From a bacterium C-53 (GTDB taxonomy: Bacteria; Bacillota; Clostridia; Lachnospirales; Lachnospiraceae), in NCBI GenBank assembly GCA_003612525.1, contig RAZD01000028.1, positions 1 to 47,837 of the forward strand: a stretch of DNA of 47,837 bases, given 5' to 3'. The first letter of the stretch is position 1; each line of letters opens with the position of its first letter. The notes beneath the pieces were generated by a model. That model was not told the DNA's origin and did no database searches. It saw only the letters and a list, made by a program, of their open reading frames with translations. A program made the position numbers and the translations under genes. Of the stretch, positions 24,361-33,349 are shown one piece after another.

Positions 24361-25086
24361 ATGGCAGTAAAGGCAACATATGATGATTTAGCGTATCATT
24401 TGCGTCAATTTGATAAAGTGTATCGGAGTACAGAGATGATGGTACAATGGCTGGAAGATTCCGAAGCGGGGTATTTTAAGACGGGTGAACCACAATATAT
24501 ATGTGATATGGCATGCGGATGCGGTGCAAATTTAGCATATCTTGCCTCAAAATATCCTGAAACCAGATTTTTAGGGATAGAGCTGGAAGAAAAACTGGTT
24601 TTAGAAGGGAATAAGAAATTATCATTTTCAAATGCGCAAATCATTCAGGGGGACTGGTTTCAACTGGACCGTTCATTAACAAATAAATTTAATGGCATTA
24701 TCAGTTTTCAGACATTGAGCTGGCTTCCAGGATATAAGGAACCGTTACGCTGTCTTGCCGATTTAAATCCGGAATGGATAGCAATCAGTTCTTTGTTTTA
24801 TGAAGGTGATGTAGATTATTTTATTGAAGTGAATGATTATACGGAAAATGAAAGTGATTATAAAGAGCTAAGATACAATATATATTCACTGGTACGCATA
24901 AAAAAGTGTTTTGAGAGTTTAGGATATAAGAAGTTTGAGTATATTCCTTATGATATTGATATCGATATAGAGCCGGTAAATAAGATGGGAAGAGGAACAT
25001 ATACGAGAAAGATGGCGGATGGAAAGCGAATTCAAATATCAGGCGGAATGATGATGCCCTGGTATTTTATTGTAGCGTCAAAATAG
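24361..25086 (+). CDS. Class I SAM-dependent methyltransferase
   Basis: 241 residues with methyltransferase motif I DMACGCGANLAYLA, followed by FLGIELEE (acidic end of strand 2) and the IIQGDWFQ and GIISFQTLSWL segments. It should methylate a sugar hydroxyl or amino group, or a precursor. The ATG is eight bases after GAGGAG; a GTG three codons earlier is less well spaced. The gap to the radical SAM gene is only 12 bases, so both belong to one unit. Confidence 0.85.
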   Translation: MAVKATYDDLAYHLRQFDKVYRSTEMMVQWLEDSEAGYFKTGEPQYICDMACGCGANLAYLASKYPETRFLGIELEEKLVLEGNKKLSFSNAQIIQGDWFQLDRSLTNKFNGIISFQTLSWLPGYKEPLRCLADLNPEWIAISSLFYEGDVDYFIEVNDYTENESDYKELRYNIYSLVRIKKCFESLGYKKFEYIPYDIDIDIEPVNKMGRGTYTRKMADGKRIQISGGMMMPWYFIVASK

Positions 25087-25112
25087 AAGAATTTTATGAG
25101 GAGATGTTGAGA

Positions 25113-26429
25113 ATGGGAAGATCGCAGGAATTATATAAAAAAGCAAAAAAGATAATACCTACTGGGACGGAACTTCTTTCAAAGAGGCCAGAGATGTTTT
25201 TGCCGGAATTATGGCCTTCCTATTATACGAAAGCAGAGGGCTGTAAAGTATGGGATTTAGATCAGAAACAGTACTATGATTTTGCACAAATGGGTGTCGG
25301 TTCGTGTACATTGGGATATGCAGATCAGGATGTAAATGATGCCGTCATAGAAGCAATACAAAACGGTTCTATGTGCACACTTAATTCATATGAGGAGGTT
25401 GAGCTTGCAGAACGCTTAATTCATCTGCATAAACCGTGGGCAGAACGGGCGAGGTTTGCCAGGAGCGGAGGGGAAGCCTGTGCAATTGCAATAAGGATAG
25501 CAAGAGCAAAAACACGAAGAAACAGAGTTGCGTTTTGTGGGTATCATGGATGGAGTGATTGGTACATATCTGCCAATATTGGAGATGAAACTCAACTTGA
25601 TGAACAGTTATTACCAGGTTTGAAACCTACGGGAGTGCCAAGAATGCTGCAAGGGACAGCGCTTCCCTTTTTATATAATAATCTGAATTCTCTACAGGAT
25701 TTAGTAGAAAAATATCCGGATGATATAGCTGCGATTATTATGGAACCAAGAAGGGGTGAAGAATTACAGCCAGGTTTTCTGGAAGGGGTACGGGGTATTG
25801 CTGATAAGATAGGAGCGGTATTGATTTTTGATGAGATAACCGCCGGTTTTAGGGTCTGTCTGGGAGGAATTCATAAACTATACAAAGTACATCCGGATAT
25901 GGCTGTTTTTGGAAAAGCTTTGGGAAATGGATTTCCAATAACAGCTGTTATCGGAACAAAGGATGTGATGGACGCGGCAGAAGCAAGCTTTATCAGTTCG
26001 ACTTTTTGGACGGAAAGAATTGGTTTTGCAGCAGGTGTTGCGACATTGAAGAAAATGCAGGAAATAGATTCGCCGCAAATATTAGTTCATTATGGAGATA
26101 AAATTGTGAAAGCGCTCACCGAGGCCGCACAGAGGAATGGGTTAAAATTATGTGTTTCGCATATAACGCCATTGGCGCATATTGACTGGGACTATGATAA
26201 CGGATTGGCAGTACAGACTTTATATGCTCAGATTATGCTTGACAAGGGATATTTAGTCAGCTCTGCGATATACGCAACTACAGCATATAATGATGAAATC
26301 ATTGATAATTTTGCAAGGGATACGGAAGAAGCCTTTGAAATGATAGCGGATGCTGTGAAGCAAAATACGGTTGAAAAGCAATTAAGAGGACCAGTGAAAC
26401 AATCGGGATTTGCCAGGCTGGTAAAATAA
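25113..26429 (+). CDS. Class III PLP aminotransferase, glutamate-semialdehyde aminomutase-like
   Basis: 438 residues of the class III aminotransferase fold. The PLP lysine is Lys268 in VFGKALGNGFP and the ring-nitrogen Asp is Asp240 in LIFDEITAGFR; ARSGGEA and GYHGWSDWY are also family motifs. In sugar clusters such GSAM-like enzymes aminate keto sugars or amino-octulosonates, and here it lies between a methyltransferase and NeuA, so an amino group on the nonulosonic acid is likely. The Met chosen is nine bases after GAGGAG. Haem synthesis is unlikely since no other haem gene is near. Confidence 0.87.
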   Translation: MGRSQELYKKAKKIIPTGTELLSKRPEMFLPELWPSYYTKAEGCKVWDLDQKQYYDFAQMGVGSCTLGYADQDVNDAVIEAIQNGSMCTLNSYEEVELAERLIHLHKPWAERARFARSGGEACAIAIRIARAKTRRNRVAFCGYHGWSDWYISANIGDETQLDEQLLPGLKPTGVPRMLQGTALPFLYNNLNSLQDLVEKYPDDIAAIIMEPRRGEELQPGFLEGVRGIADKIGAVLIFDEITAGFRVCLGGIHKLYKVHPDMAVFGKALGNGFPITAVIGTKDVMDAAEASFISSTFWTERIGFAAGVATLKKMQEIDSPQILVHYGDKIVKALTEAAQRNGLKLCVSHITPLAHIDWDYDNGLAVQTLYAQIMLDKGYLVSSAIYATTAYNDEIIDNFARDTEEAFEMIADAVKQNTVEKQLRGPVKQSGFARLVK

Positions 26430-26444
26430 ATATTTGGAGAAGCA

Positions 26445-27203
26445 ATGTACGATATTAAAAAGAATGAGGTCATGGCTATTATACCTGCCCGCTCGGGTTC
26501 CAAAGGTATAAAAGATAAAAATATAATTGACTTTCTGGGGTTTCCACTCATAGCATATTCGATTATGGCGGCACAAATGTGTGAAGGAATCAGTCGGGTT
26601 ATTGTCTCAACGGATTCTTTGGAATATGCGAAGATTGCAAAGCAATACAATGCGGAAGTTCCATTTTTGCGGCCTAAAGAGCTTGCGGAATCCAGGTCGC
26701 AGGATATTGAATATTTAAGCCATGCCCTTCGGTATTTGGGAGAAGAGGAAAAGAGCGTTCCGGAGTTCATCGTATTGTTAAGACCCACGACACCTGTGAG
26801 GGAAATCGAAATTTTAAATCAGGCTATTGCAGTGATAAGGGCGAATGAATTGGCGAGTGCCGTTGTATCGGTACACTATGCGGATGAATGTCCTTACAAA
26901 TGGATGCGGATGAGAGAAGATGGCTTTTTGGAAAGTCCGTTTCCGGGAATGCAGCCGGATGATGTCAATTTGCCAAGACAGACGTTTGAACCATTATTCA
27001 TACCAGATGGGTATGTTGATGTGTTGAAATCGAAAACCATATTAGAAATGAATAATGTTTATGGCAATTATGCGGTTCCGCTGTTGATTCAGCACAATGC
27101 TGTGGATATAGACAGCATTGCGGATTTGGAGAAAGCTGCTCAATTAAATGTTTGCGATACGCAAATTTACAATGCTCTGTGCAGGGCAAAAATGGCTGAA
27201 TAA
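26445..27203 (+). CDS. Acylneuraminate cytidylyltransferase-like (NeuA family)
   Basis: 252 residues. IIPARSGSKGIKDKNI is the CMP-nonulosonate synthetase signature, followed by VIVSTDS, LLRPTTPVRE and the acidic DIDSIADLE near the end that helps bind metal. It activates the nonulosonic acid with CTP for transfer. The start follows GGAGAAG by three to four bases, 15 bases after the aminotransferase. It completes the phosphatase-synthase-activation set encoded from 21.8 to 27.2 kb. Confidence 0.9.
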   Translation: MYDIKKNEVMAIIPARSGSKGIKDKNIIDFLGFPLIAYSIMAAQMCEGISRVIVSTDSLEYAKIAKQYNAEVPFLRPKELAESRSQDIEYLSHALRYLGEEEKSVPEFIVLLRPTTPVREIEILNQAIAVIRANELASAVVSVHYADECPYKWMRMREDGFLESPFPGMQPDDVNLPRQTFEPLFIPDGYVDVLKSKTILEMNNVYGNYAVPLLIQHNAVDIDSIADLEKAAQLNVCDTQIYNALCRAKMAE

Positions 27204-27237
27204 TACCTGGATTTATGCATGATTAATGGAGAGAAAA

Positions 27238-28497
27238 ATGGCTGATATAACAGTTAGCGTTATAATACCCATCTATAATATGGAAAAATACTTAAAAAAA
27301 TGTCTGGATAGCGTGATAAACCAGACATTAAATAATATTGAAATTATATGTATTGATGACGGCTCGACGGATTGTACGATGGAGATTTTGGAGAGCTATA
27401 AGCCTTTTCAACAGATTACGGTTATGACTCAGGAGAACAGGGGCGCTGCTGTTTCAAGAAATCGTGGAATCGAAGCAGCAAAAGGTGAATTTGTTGCGTT
27501 TATGGATCCCGACGATTATTATGCGGATAAAGAGGCACTGAAGTGTTTATATACTTGCGCTAAAAGAGAAAATGTTGCGGTTTGTGGGGGAAGAATTTTA
27601 TGTGAATATGAAGGAACGGTTTCGGAGCAAAAGAAAATATGTGAAAATTTTGAACAGAATGGCAGAGTGAGATACAGGGATTATCAACATATTTATGGGT
27701 ATACAGGTTTTATTTTCTGTAAAAGTTTTCTTAAAAATCATTTTATTTCTTTTCCTGATTACAGGAGGTTTCAAGATATACCATTCATTGTAAAAGCGTT
27801 GATTCATGCAGATATATTCTATGTAGTGTCACATCCGGTTTATATATACAGAATCGTTGATAAGGTAATATCTTATGATGATGCGGAGATTATAAATGGT
27901 ATTGCAAGAGGAATTGATGATGTATTAATTATGTCGGGAAAGGCACATTATGAAATATTACACACTGATATTGTACTGAAATTATTAAGTTCATATATTG
28001 ATTGGTTTTATAAATCGGTCTATGAAGGCAATAAAGTATTATTGGATTTAATACGAAAAATCTGGTCAGACATAGACGAAGAATTACTTTTACAGGATGG
28101 GCGTGTGAGTTTAAAGCCCATGTTCAAAGAGCCGGGAGAGATCGATAGTTATGTGGAAAGTGTAAATAAGAAAAAGGAAAAATTGTGGAAACGTATTATT
28201 TGTTTTCCTTACATCATTATTTACGGCGCTGGATTAGCGGGAAAAAAGCTGTTTGAGTATATAATGAAAAATCACTATGAAGGGATTGTGGAATTTGGCG
28301 TTTCGGCGTCTGATTCAAGCGGTACTGCCTGTGGAAAAAGTATCCGGCCAATGAATGCATATCTTGAGCACAAGGAAGATGCGTTAATCCTGATTGCAGT
28401 AAAGGGAGATAGTTATATGGATATGGCAGATATGGCGGAAAAAATGGGTTTTAAAAATTTGGATGTTGTTTTTTATTCGGATATTATTTATTTCTAG
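27238..28497 (+). CDS. GT2 glycosyltransferase with C-terminal Rossmann-like module
   Basis: 419 residues. Residues 1-110 are a GT-A fold: VSVIIPIYNMEKYLKKCLDS, IICIDDGSTD and FMDPDDYYAD, the last holding the metal-binding DxD. The middle is helical. Residues about 320-419 are a Rossmann-like module starting IIIYGAGLAGKKLFEY. The ATG used lies four bases after GGAGAG. It is an inverting transferase by family; donor unknown. It directly follows NeuA. Confidence 0.87.
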   Translation: MADITVSVIIPIYNMEKYLKKCLDSVINQTLNNIEIICIDDGSTDCTMEILESYKPFQQITVMTQENRGAAVSRNRGIEAAKGEFVAFMDPDDYYADKEALKCLYTCAKRENVAVCGGRILCEYEGTVSEQKKICENFEQNGRVRYRDYQHIYGYTGFIFCKSFLKNHFISFPDYRRFQDIPFIVKALIHADIFYVVSHPVYIYRIVDKVISYDDAEIINGIARGIDDVLIMSGKAHYEILHTDIVLKLLSSYIDWFYKSVYEGNKVLLDLIRKIWSDIDEELLLQDGRVSLKPMFKEPGEIDSYVESVNKKKEKLWKRIICFPYIIIYGAGLAGKKLFEYIMKNHYEGIVEFGVSASDSSGTACGKSIRPMNAYLEHKEDALILIAVKGDSYMDMADMAEKMGFKNLDVVFYSDIIYF

Positions 28498-28521
28498 TTT
28501 TGTGAAATGGAAGGGCAATTT

Positions 28522-29397
28522 ATGAGCTTTATAGTGGTAAAAATTACCGACGGATTAGGAAATCAAATGTTTCAATATGCATATGCGAGAACATTGCAAA
28601 CAAATGTTTATCAAAATGTATATTTGGATATTAGTGATATCAATAATTTTCGAAATGAATATGCCCTAAAAACAGGATGGGTGGACTTATGTGACAAGCG
28701 GAACTATCAGTTAGATGATTTTCGCATAACACTGCCCGTAATCGATGTGAATGTTTTACAAACACTAAAGAAAGAAGGCTTTAGCAAAAATAGATTTTTG
28801 CGTTATTGTGAAGAACTTCGCCTGTTACCGACTGTTTATTTAAGCGAATCCGGATGCAGAGAGAGTGGAATTAGATATACAAGATTTCAAAATTATTATA
28901 TAGAAGGTAATTTTTTTGACAAAAGTTATTATGTAAACAAGGATAACATATTGAGACAGGAATTTCGATTAAAAGAAAAATTAAATGTACCGAATAGAAT
29001 CAATTATATCTTAAAAAATAGAAATACCGTATCAATACATATCAGGAGAGGGGATTTTTTAAAAGTAGGGAGAAATATAAGTGAGGGGGATTACTATTTG
29101 AGAGCTATGGATTATATAAAAAATAAGATCAAATCTCCTTTTCTATTTGTCTTTTCTGATGATGTTGAGTGGGTTAAGCAAAATATGAAATTTGATTTGG
29201 AACATTTTTTTGTTAGTGGATTAGGCTTTTCAGACTGCGAGGAATTGATGTTAATGAGTATGTGCAAGAATAATATAATTGCAAATAGTACTTTTAGTTA
29301 TTGGGGAGCATGGCTGAATTGTAATAAACATAAAATAGTAATTGTACCTAGAGGATGGAGACAGAAAATTATACCGAATTCATGGGTTTTGATATAA
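28522..29397 (+). CDS. GT11 alpha-1,2-fucosyltransferase-like
   Basis: 291 residues. TDGLGNQMFQYAYARTL at the N terminus, VSIHIRRGDFL in the middle and ANSTFSYWGAWLN near the end are the three GT11 signature blocks; HIRRGD binds GDP-fucose. It is cytosolic and should add fucose in alpha-1,2 linkage. GDP-fucose synthesis genes are not in the window. The ATG is six bases after GGAAGGG. Confidence 0.92.
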   Translation: MSFIVVKITDGLGNQMFQYAYARTLQTNVYQNVYLDISDINNFRNEYALKTGWVDLCDKRNYQLDDFRITLPVIDVNVLQTLKKEGFSKNRFLRYCEELRLLPTVYLSESGCRESGIRYTRFQNYYIEGNFFDKSYYVNKDNILRQEFRLKEKLNVPNRINYILKNRNTVSIHIRRGDFLKVGRNISEGDYYLRAMDYIKNKIKSPFLFVFSDDVEWVKQNMKFDLEHFFVSGLGFSDCEELMLMSMCKNNIIANSTFSYWGAWLNCNKHKIVIVPRGWRQKIIPNSWVLI

Positions 29398-29409
29398 GTG
29401 GTGAGTGTA

Positions 29410-29940
29410 ATGAAAAATATATGGCAAAGTATTGTATTAATAATATGTGGGTTTGTTGTTGGAATTTTTTATATGATTTATCGATGCGGATACATTTTAG
29501 AAGGAAAACAAAAAAGAGCAAATAAATTTTATTTGTATTTTAATCTTTTAGACCAGTGGATGGTCTGTAAGGAGCAAAATTATAAGTGTTCAGATTATTT
29601 TCATCATAACCACATTGAGTCTGTTGCAATTTATGGAATGGGCAAATTAGGGAAACATTTAAAACACCAATTGGAAGAAGATGGAATTCAAATACGTTAT
29701 GTCATAGATGAAGGAGAAACTATAATTTATGGGAAAGAAGAGCATTATAATCTTCAGGATAAACTGCCACTGGCTGATCTTGTAATAGTTACGCCTATTG
29801 ATGAGTACGAGGAGATTAAAACGAAAATTTTACATAAAAATAACAGATTAAATGTTATTTCTATAAGTGAGTTCATCCATTTAATAAAAACGGAATGTGA
29901 AGACAGAAACAGGGAGATAAAGAGGATAGAAGGGGTATGA
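29410..29940 (+). CDS. Membrane-anchored stand-alone Rossmann-like module
   Basis: 176-residue protein of unknown function. An N-terminal hydrophobic segment (about residues 4-24, IVLIICGFVVGIFYMIY) should anchor it in the membrane. After a charged linker comes a helix LLDQWMVCKEQ and then SVAIYGMGKLGKHLKHQL, RYVIDEG and LVIVTPID, the same Rossmann-like module seen at the ends of the neighbouring glycosyltransferases. The start is uncertain (ATG at 29410, or GTG at 29398), since no strong ribosome site is present. Its stop overlaps the next start. A very similar gene occurs at 32852. Confidence 0.75.
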   Translation: MKNIWQSIVLIICGFVVGIFYMIYRCGYILEGKQKRANKFYLYFNLLDQWMVCKEQNYKCSDYFHHNHIESVAIYGMGKLGKHLKHQLEEDGIQIRYVIDEGETIIYGKEEHYNLQDKLPLADLVIVTPIDEYEEIKTKILHKNNRLNVISISEFIHLIKTECEDRNREIKRIEGV

Positions 29941-31616
29941 ATCATAATCGTATAGACAAAAGAAATATTATGTACATTTTTAACGATGGAGGTTTTGGAG
30001 GGGCGGGGCAGTCGTTATTCGATTTATTGTCAGAAATCCAGGATAAGGTAAATCCGATAGTGGTTATCCGTGATGATGTTATGGTTGAAAGTAAATTTGC
30101 TGAACTTGGAATCACCTGTTATAAAGTTTGCTTTTTTACTGATTACATAACAATTGGTCATTCTGATGAGAAAACTAAGAAAATCGACATTGTTCAAAGT
30201 TATAAAGCGGCATTACAACTCCTTCCAATCATTAAAAGAGAGAATATACAGTTAATACATATTAATTCAAGCGTAAGCAGCTTTGCAGCGATTGCGGCAT
30301 TAATGGCGCATGTTCCTTATATTTGGCATATCAGAGAATTATTAGAAGAACAGTTTGGTTATGAGTTTGTAAATGAGAAATTGAAAAAACAGTTATACAT
30401 GCAGGCGGAACAACTGCTTTCAATATCAAATTATATACAACGGCGTTATGAGGAAAGATACAATGTCAGTACTGTAAGAATGTACAATGGTTTAAATTTA
30501 AAAAGGTTTAAATTTGAAGAAAAAGATTTTAGGCCCAATATATTTCTGGTAGCTGCTATGATTACACCGGAAAAAGGACAATGGGATGTAATATGCGCCG
30601 CAGAGAATCTGGTCAAAAAAGGATACACTGATATCAAAGTAGTGATAGCAGGACATGGGAGGGCAACTTATGTATGGGCGCTAAAAAAGTATATTATCAA
30701 ACATAAATTGGAAAAAAATATCAGCATTTTGCCTTTTCAAGATGATTTATCCGATCTGCGTAAGCGGGCGTCTTATGCAATAACGTGTTCCCAAAATGAA
30801 GCATTAGGAAGAGTCACAATAGAAGCGATGTTAGCCGGAAATGTAGTTATAGGAGCAAAGAGCGGCGGAACGACGGAAATTATTGGTGAAAATGAAGAAA
30901 GAGGTTTCCTCTATGAGCTGCACAATAGCGAAGATCTGGCAGAAACAATGCTCAGAGTTATGCAGTGTCCTGATAAAGTAAAAGAAAGGATTAGTCAAAG
31001 AGCACGTGCATATGCAGAAAATATGTTTGATTCAAGACAGTATTGTCAGGAAATAATGAAACTATATAACGATAAAATATCGGCGTTTACGCCTCATAAA
31101 TCAGAAGAATTATTAGGAAAATTAAAAAAATATTATGAAGAAAATGTAGATGAGACTATCAACAGAAAGAGCAGGAATACAAATTCCAATAATAAGTCCG
31201 CTTTGCTGTTAGAGCAGGTATTAAAATGGTTGGAGATAAAGCAAAATGGATATACCCTTGAAGAATATTTTATACATAACAATATTTATAATATTGCAAT
31301 TTATGGGATGGGGGCATTGGGGTGCCGTTTATACGATGAACTGGAAAAAAGCAGGATTAACATAGATTATCTTATAGACAGGCAGCCAAATGGAATGGAG
31401 AAAGTATTTGAGTTTTCAGATTTAAATGAAAAAAAATTGAAAGTTGATGCAATAGTGGTTACGGTGCTTTTGGAAGAAAAACAGATAATTGGTGAAATTA
31501 GAAGAAACGGATATGAAAGAGTAATTGGAATAAGCGAAATATTAAAACAATTTTGTTCGTGTGAGTGGCGGGGCGGTTATTTGAATTGTGGATTTAGGGA
31601 TGTAAAGGACATATGA
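29937..31616 (+). CDS. GT4 glycosyltransferase with C-terminal Rossmann-like module
   Basis: 559 residues. Residues 1-375 are a GT-B transferase of family 4: FNDGGFGGAGQSL near the start, VAAMITPEKGQWDVI and the retaining-enzyme motif NEALGRVTIEAML with its two glutamates. After a linker, residues about 420-550 carry a helix VLKWLEIKQNGYTLEEYF and a Rossmann-like module NIAIYGMGALGCRLYDEL, DYLIDRQP and AIVVTVL. The linker helix resembles those in the stand-alone proteins at 29410 and 32852. Starts overlap stops on both sides (ATGA), so it is tightly coupled. Confidence 0.87.
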   Translation: MNHNRIDKRNIMYIFNDGGFGGAGQSLFDLLSEIQDKVNPIVVIRDDVMVESKFAELGITCYKVCFFTDYITIGHSDEKTKKIDIVQSYKAALQLLPIIKRENIQLIHINSSVSSFAAIAALMAHVPYIWHIRELLEEQFGYEFVNEKLKKQLYMQAEQLLSISNYIQRRYEERYNVSTVRMYNGLNLKRFKFEEKDFRPNIFLVAAMITPEKGQWDVICAAENLVKKGYTDIKVVIAGHGRATYVWALKKYIIKHKLEKNISILPFQDDLSDLRKRASYAITCSQNEALGRVTIEAMLAGNVVIGAKSGGTTEIIGENEERGFLYELHNSEDLAETMLRVMQCPDKVKERISQRARAYAENMFDSRQYCQEIMKLYNDKISAFTPHKSEELLGKLKKYYEENVDETINRKSRNTNSNNKSALLLEQVLKWLEIKQNGYTLEEYFIHNNIYNIAIYGMGALGCRLYDELEKSRINIDYLIDRQPNGMEKVFEFSDLNEKKLKVDAIVVTVLLEEKQIIGEIRRNGYERVIGISEILKQFCSCEWRGGYLNCGFRDVKDI

Positions 31617-32845
31617 AGGTTATAAAGAATTCTATAGAGATGTTGGGTATATTAAAAGAGAATAAGAGGCTGATTATTTATGGTGGAGGAACATATGGAG
31701 CAGAATTGCGCTGCGAACTGAATCTGCATGGTTTTTATGATTATTATGTGTGTGACAGTAATAATGAAATTGGGAAATATATACATAATTTTGTATCATT
31801 CGAAAAATTAAATGAATTGGTAAAGTGTTCAGACATTTGCATTATAGTAGCTATAAAAAACAGCGATGCAGTTAAAGAAATTGTTGAAAAAATCGCTGCA
31901 TTAAGTGATGGACAATTTGATGTTGAAAGAAATATATTTCAATATGTTCCGGAAAGTCGTGATGAATTAATTGCGAGGAGAAAAAGAGAAGGTTTGTTTA
32001 ACGGGAGTTACTATAAAACAGTGATGAATGATAAAGACGCTATACAAAAGTTAAAAGACAGGATTGTTGGTTCGGAAGCGTTTTTATTTGCTCGATGGGG
32101 AACGATTGAAGGGGATATTGTATATAAAATAAAGGCGGGAGTTGAACCGACATCAGCGGAATATTTTTCTTTAAAACAAAATGCAGGAGTGTTTCCAATT
32201 ACGAAAGATGTAATAGATTTATATTGTGAAACTATGGGAGATGCAGCATGTGAGGTAGACATGCTATGTGTATTTTATTGGCAGAAACATTTGAACTGGT
32301 GGGTGCAATGGTTTTCGAGAGATACGATCTTAGTCAGCTCAGGATTAGAATATCCGTTCTTTTCCGATCCGTGGACAAAGGCTTTAGAGGGTTTAAAAGT
32401 TTTGGTAATTCATCCTTTTTCAGAGCTGATTTATAAACAATATGAAAAGAGAGAGAAATTGTTTGTGAATCATGATGTTTTACCTGAATTTGAATTAATC
32501 ACTTATAAAGCCGTTCAATCGTTGGGAGGAAACAATGACTATAAGAGTTGGATAGAAGCTTTAAAGTGTATGCAGAATGATATTGCTGATATAAATTTTG
32601 ATATTGCATTAATAGGTTGTGGGGCTTATGGTATGCCGTTAGGCGCTTTTATCAAAAAGGAGTTACATAAAAAGGCAATTCATATGGGTGGTTCATTGCA
32701 GATTTTGTTCGGTATAAAAGGCAGGAGATGGGAAAGTGAGAGCTATGATTATCAGCATAAGCTTTACAATGAATATTGGGTTAGGCCAACAGAAGATTTG
32801 AAACCTAAAGGTTATGAAAATGTGGAAGATGGGTGCTACTGGTAA
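31613..32845 (+). CDS. GT-D-fold glycosyltransferase with N-terminal Rossmann-like module
   Basis: 410 residues. Residues 1-105 form the Rossmann-like module (LIIYGGGTYGAELRCEL, YYVCDSNNEIG, CIIVAIK). The rest resembles GT-D-fold transferases related to DUF1792: FLFARWGTIEGDIV in place of the usual RxGDGE segment, and DIALIGCGAYGMPLGAFIK with IHMGGSLQILFGIKGRRW near the end. Here the module is at the N terminus rather than the C terminus. It overlaps the preceding gene by ATGA. Confidence 0.75.
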   Translation: MKVIKNSIEMLGILKENKRLIIYGGGTYGAELRCELNLHGFYDYYVCDSNNEIGKYIHNFVSFEKLNELVKCSDICIIVAIKNSDAVKEIVEKIAALSDGQFDVERNIFQYVPESRDELIARRKREGLFNGSYYKTVMNDKDAIQKLKDRIVGSEAFLFARWGTIEGDIVYKIKAGVEPTSAEYFSLKQNAGVFPITKDVIDLYCETMGDAACEVDMLCVFYWQKHLNWWVQWFSRDTILVSSGLEYPFFSDPWTKALEGLKVLVIHPFSELIYKQYEKREKLFVNHDVLPEFELITYKAVQSLGGNNDYKSWIEALKCMQNDIADINFDIALIGCGAYGMPLGAFIKKELHKKAIHMGGSLQILFGIKGRRWESESYDYQHKLYNEYWVRPTEDLKPKGYENVEDGCYW

Positions 32846-32851
32846 AAAATT

Positions 32852-33325
32852 ATGAAGAAGATTTTATACATCATAACAATATTATTTTCATTTATAATTG
32901 GCTTTCTGACAGATCAGAGCAGACAGGGAAAAAAGAGATTCCTATTGGAAGAGAAAAACAATAAAACTGAATCGATAATAAAACTGCTCGATTTATGGAT
33001 TCAGCAGAAGCAGAGAAATAAATTAATGAGCGTATTTTTTGAAAGAAATCATTTTCACAGGATTGCGGTTTACGGGATGAATGATCTTGGGAAACGGGTG
33101 GTAGATGAATTGCGGGAAACGAATACAACTGTTGTGTATGCTATAGACAAAAGAGCGGGGAGAATTGATGAGGATTTAAGGGTAGTTCATCCCGAAGAAG
33201 AACTGGATACAGTGGATGCAATCGTGGTCACTCCGGTATTTTATTTTGAAGAAATAGAAAGGCAGTTAATGTCAAAGACAAGCTGTCCTATTTTATCATT
33301 GGAAGATGTGATCAATAATTTGTAG
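32852..33325 (+). CDS. Membrane-anchored stand-alone Rossmann-like module, second copy
   Basis: 157 residues, same plan as the protein at 29410: an N-terminal hydrophobic anchor (residues 3-20, ILYIITILFSFIIGFL), a helix LLDLWIQQKQRN, then FHRIAVYGMNDLGKRVVDEL, VVYAIDKRAG and DAIVVTPV. No catalytic motif of a known enzyme is visible. The ribosome site is weak. It probably works with the neighbouring transferases, for example as a membrane tether or a ligand sensor; this is inference. Confidence 0.75.
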   Translation: MKKILYIITILFSFIIGFLTDQSRQGKKRFLLEEKNNKTESIIKLLDLWIQQKQRNKLMSVFFERNHFHRIAVYGMNDLGKRVVDELRETNTTVVYAIDKRAGRIDEDLRVVHPEEELDTVDAIVVTPVFYFEEIERQLMSKTSCPILSLEDVINNL

Positions 33326-33349
33326 TATAAAAGTAATGGGAGCCAGTCA

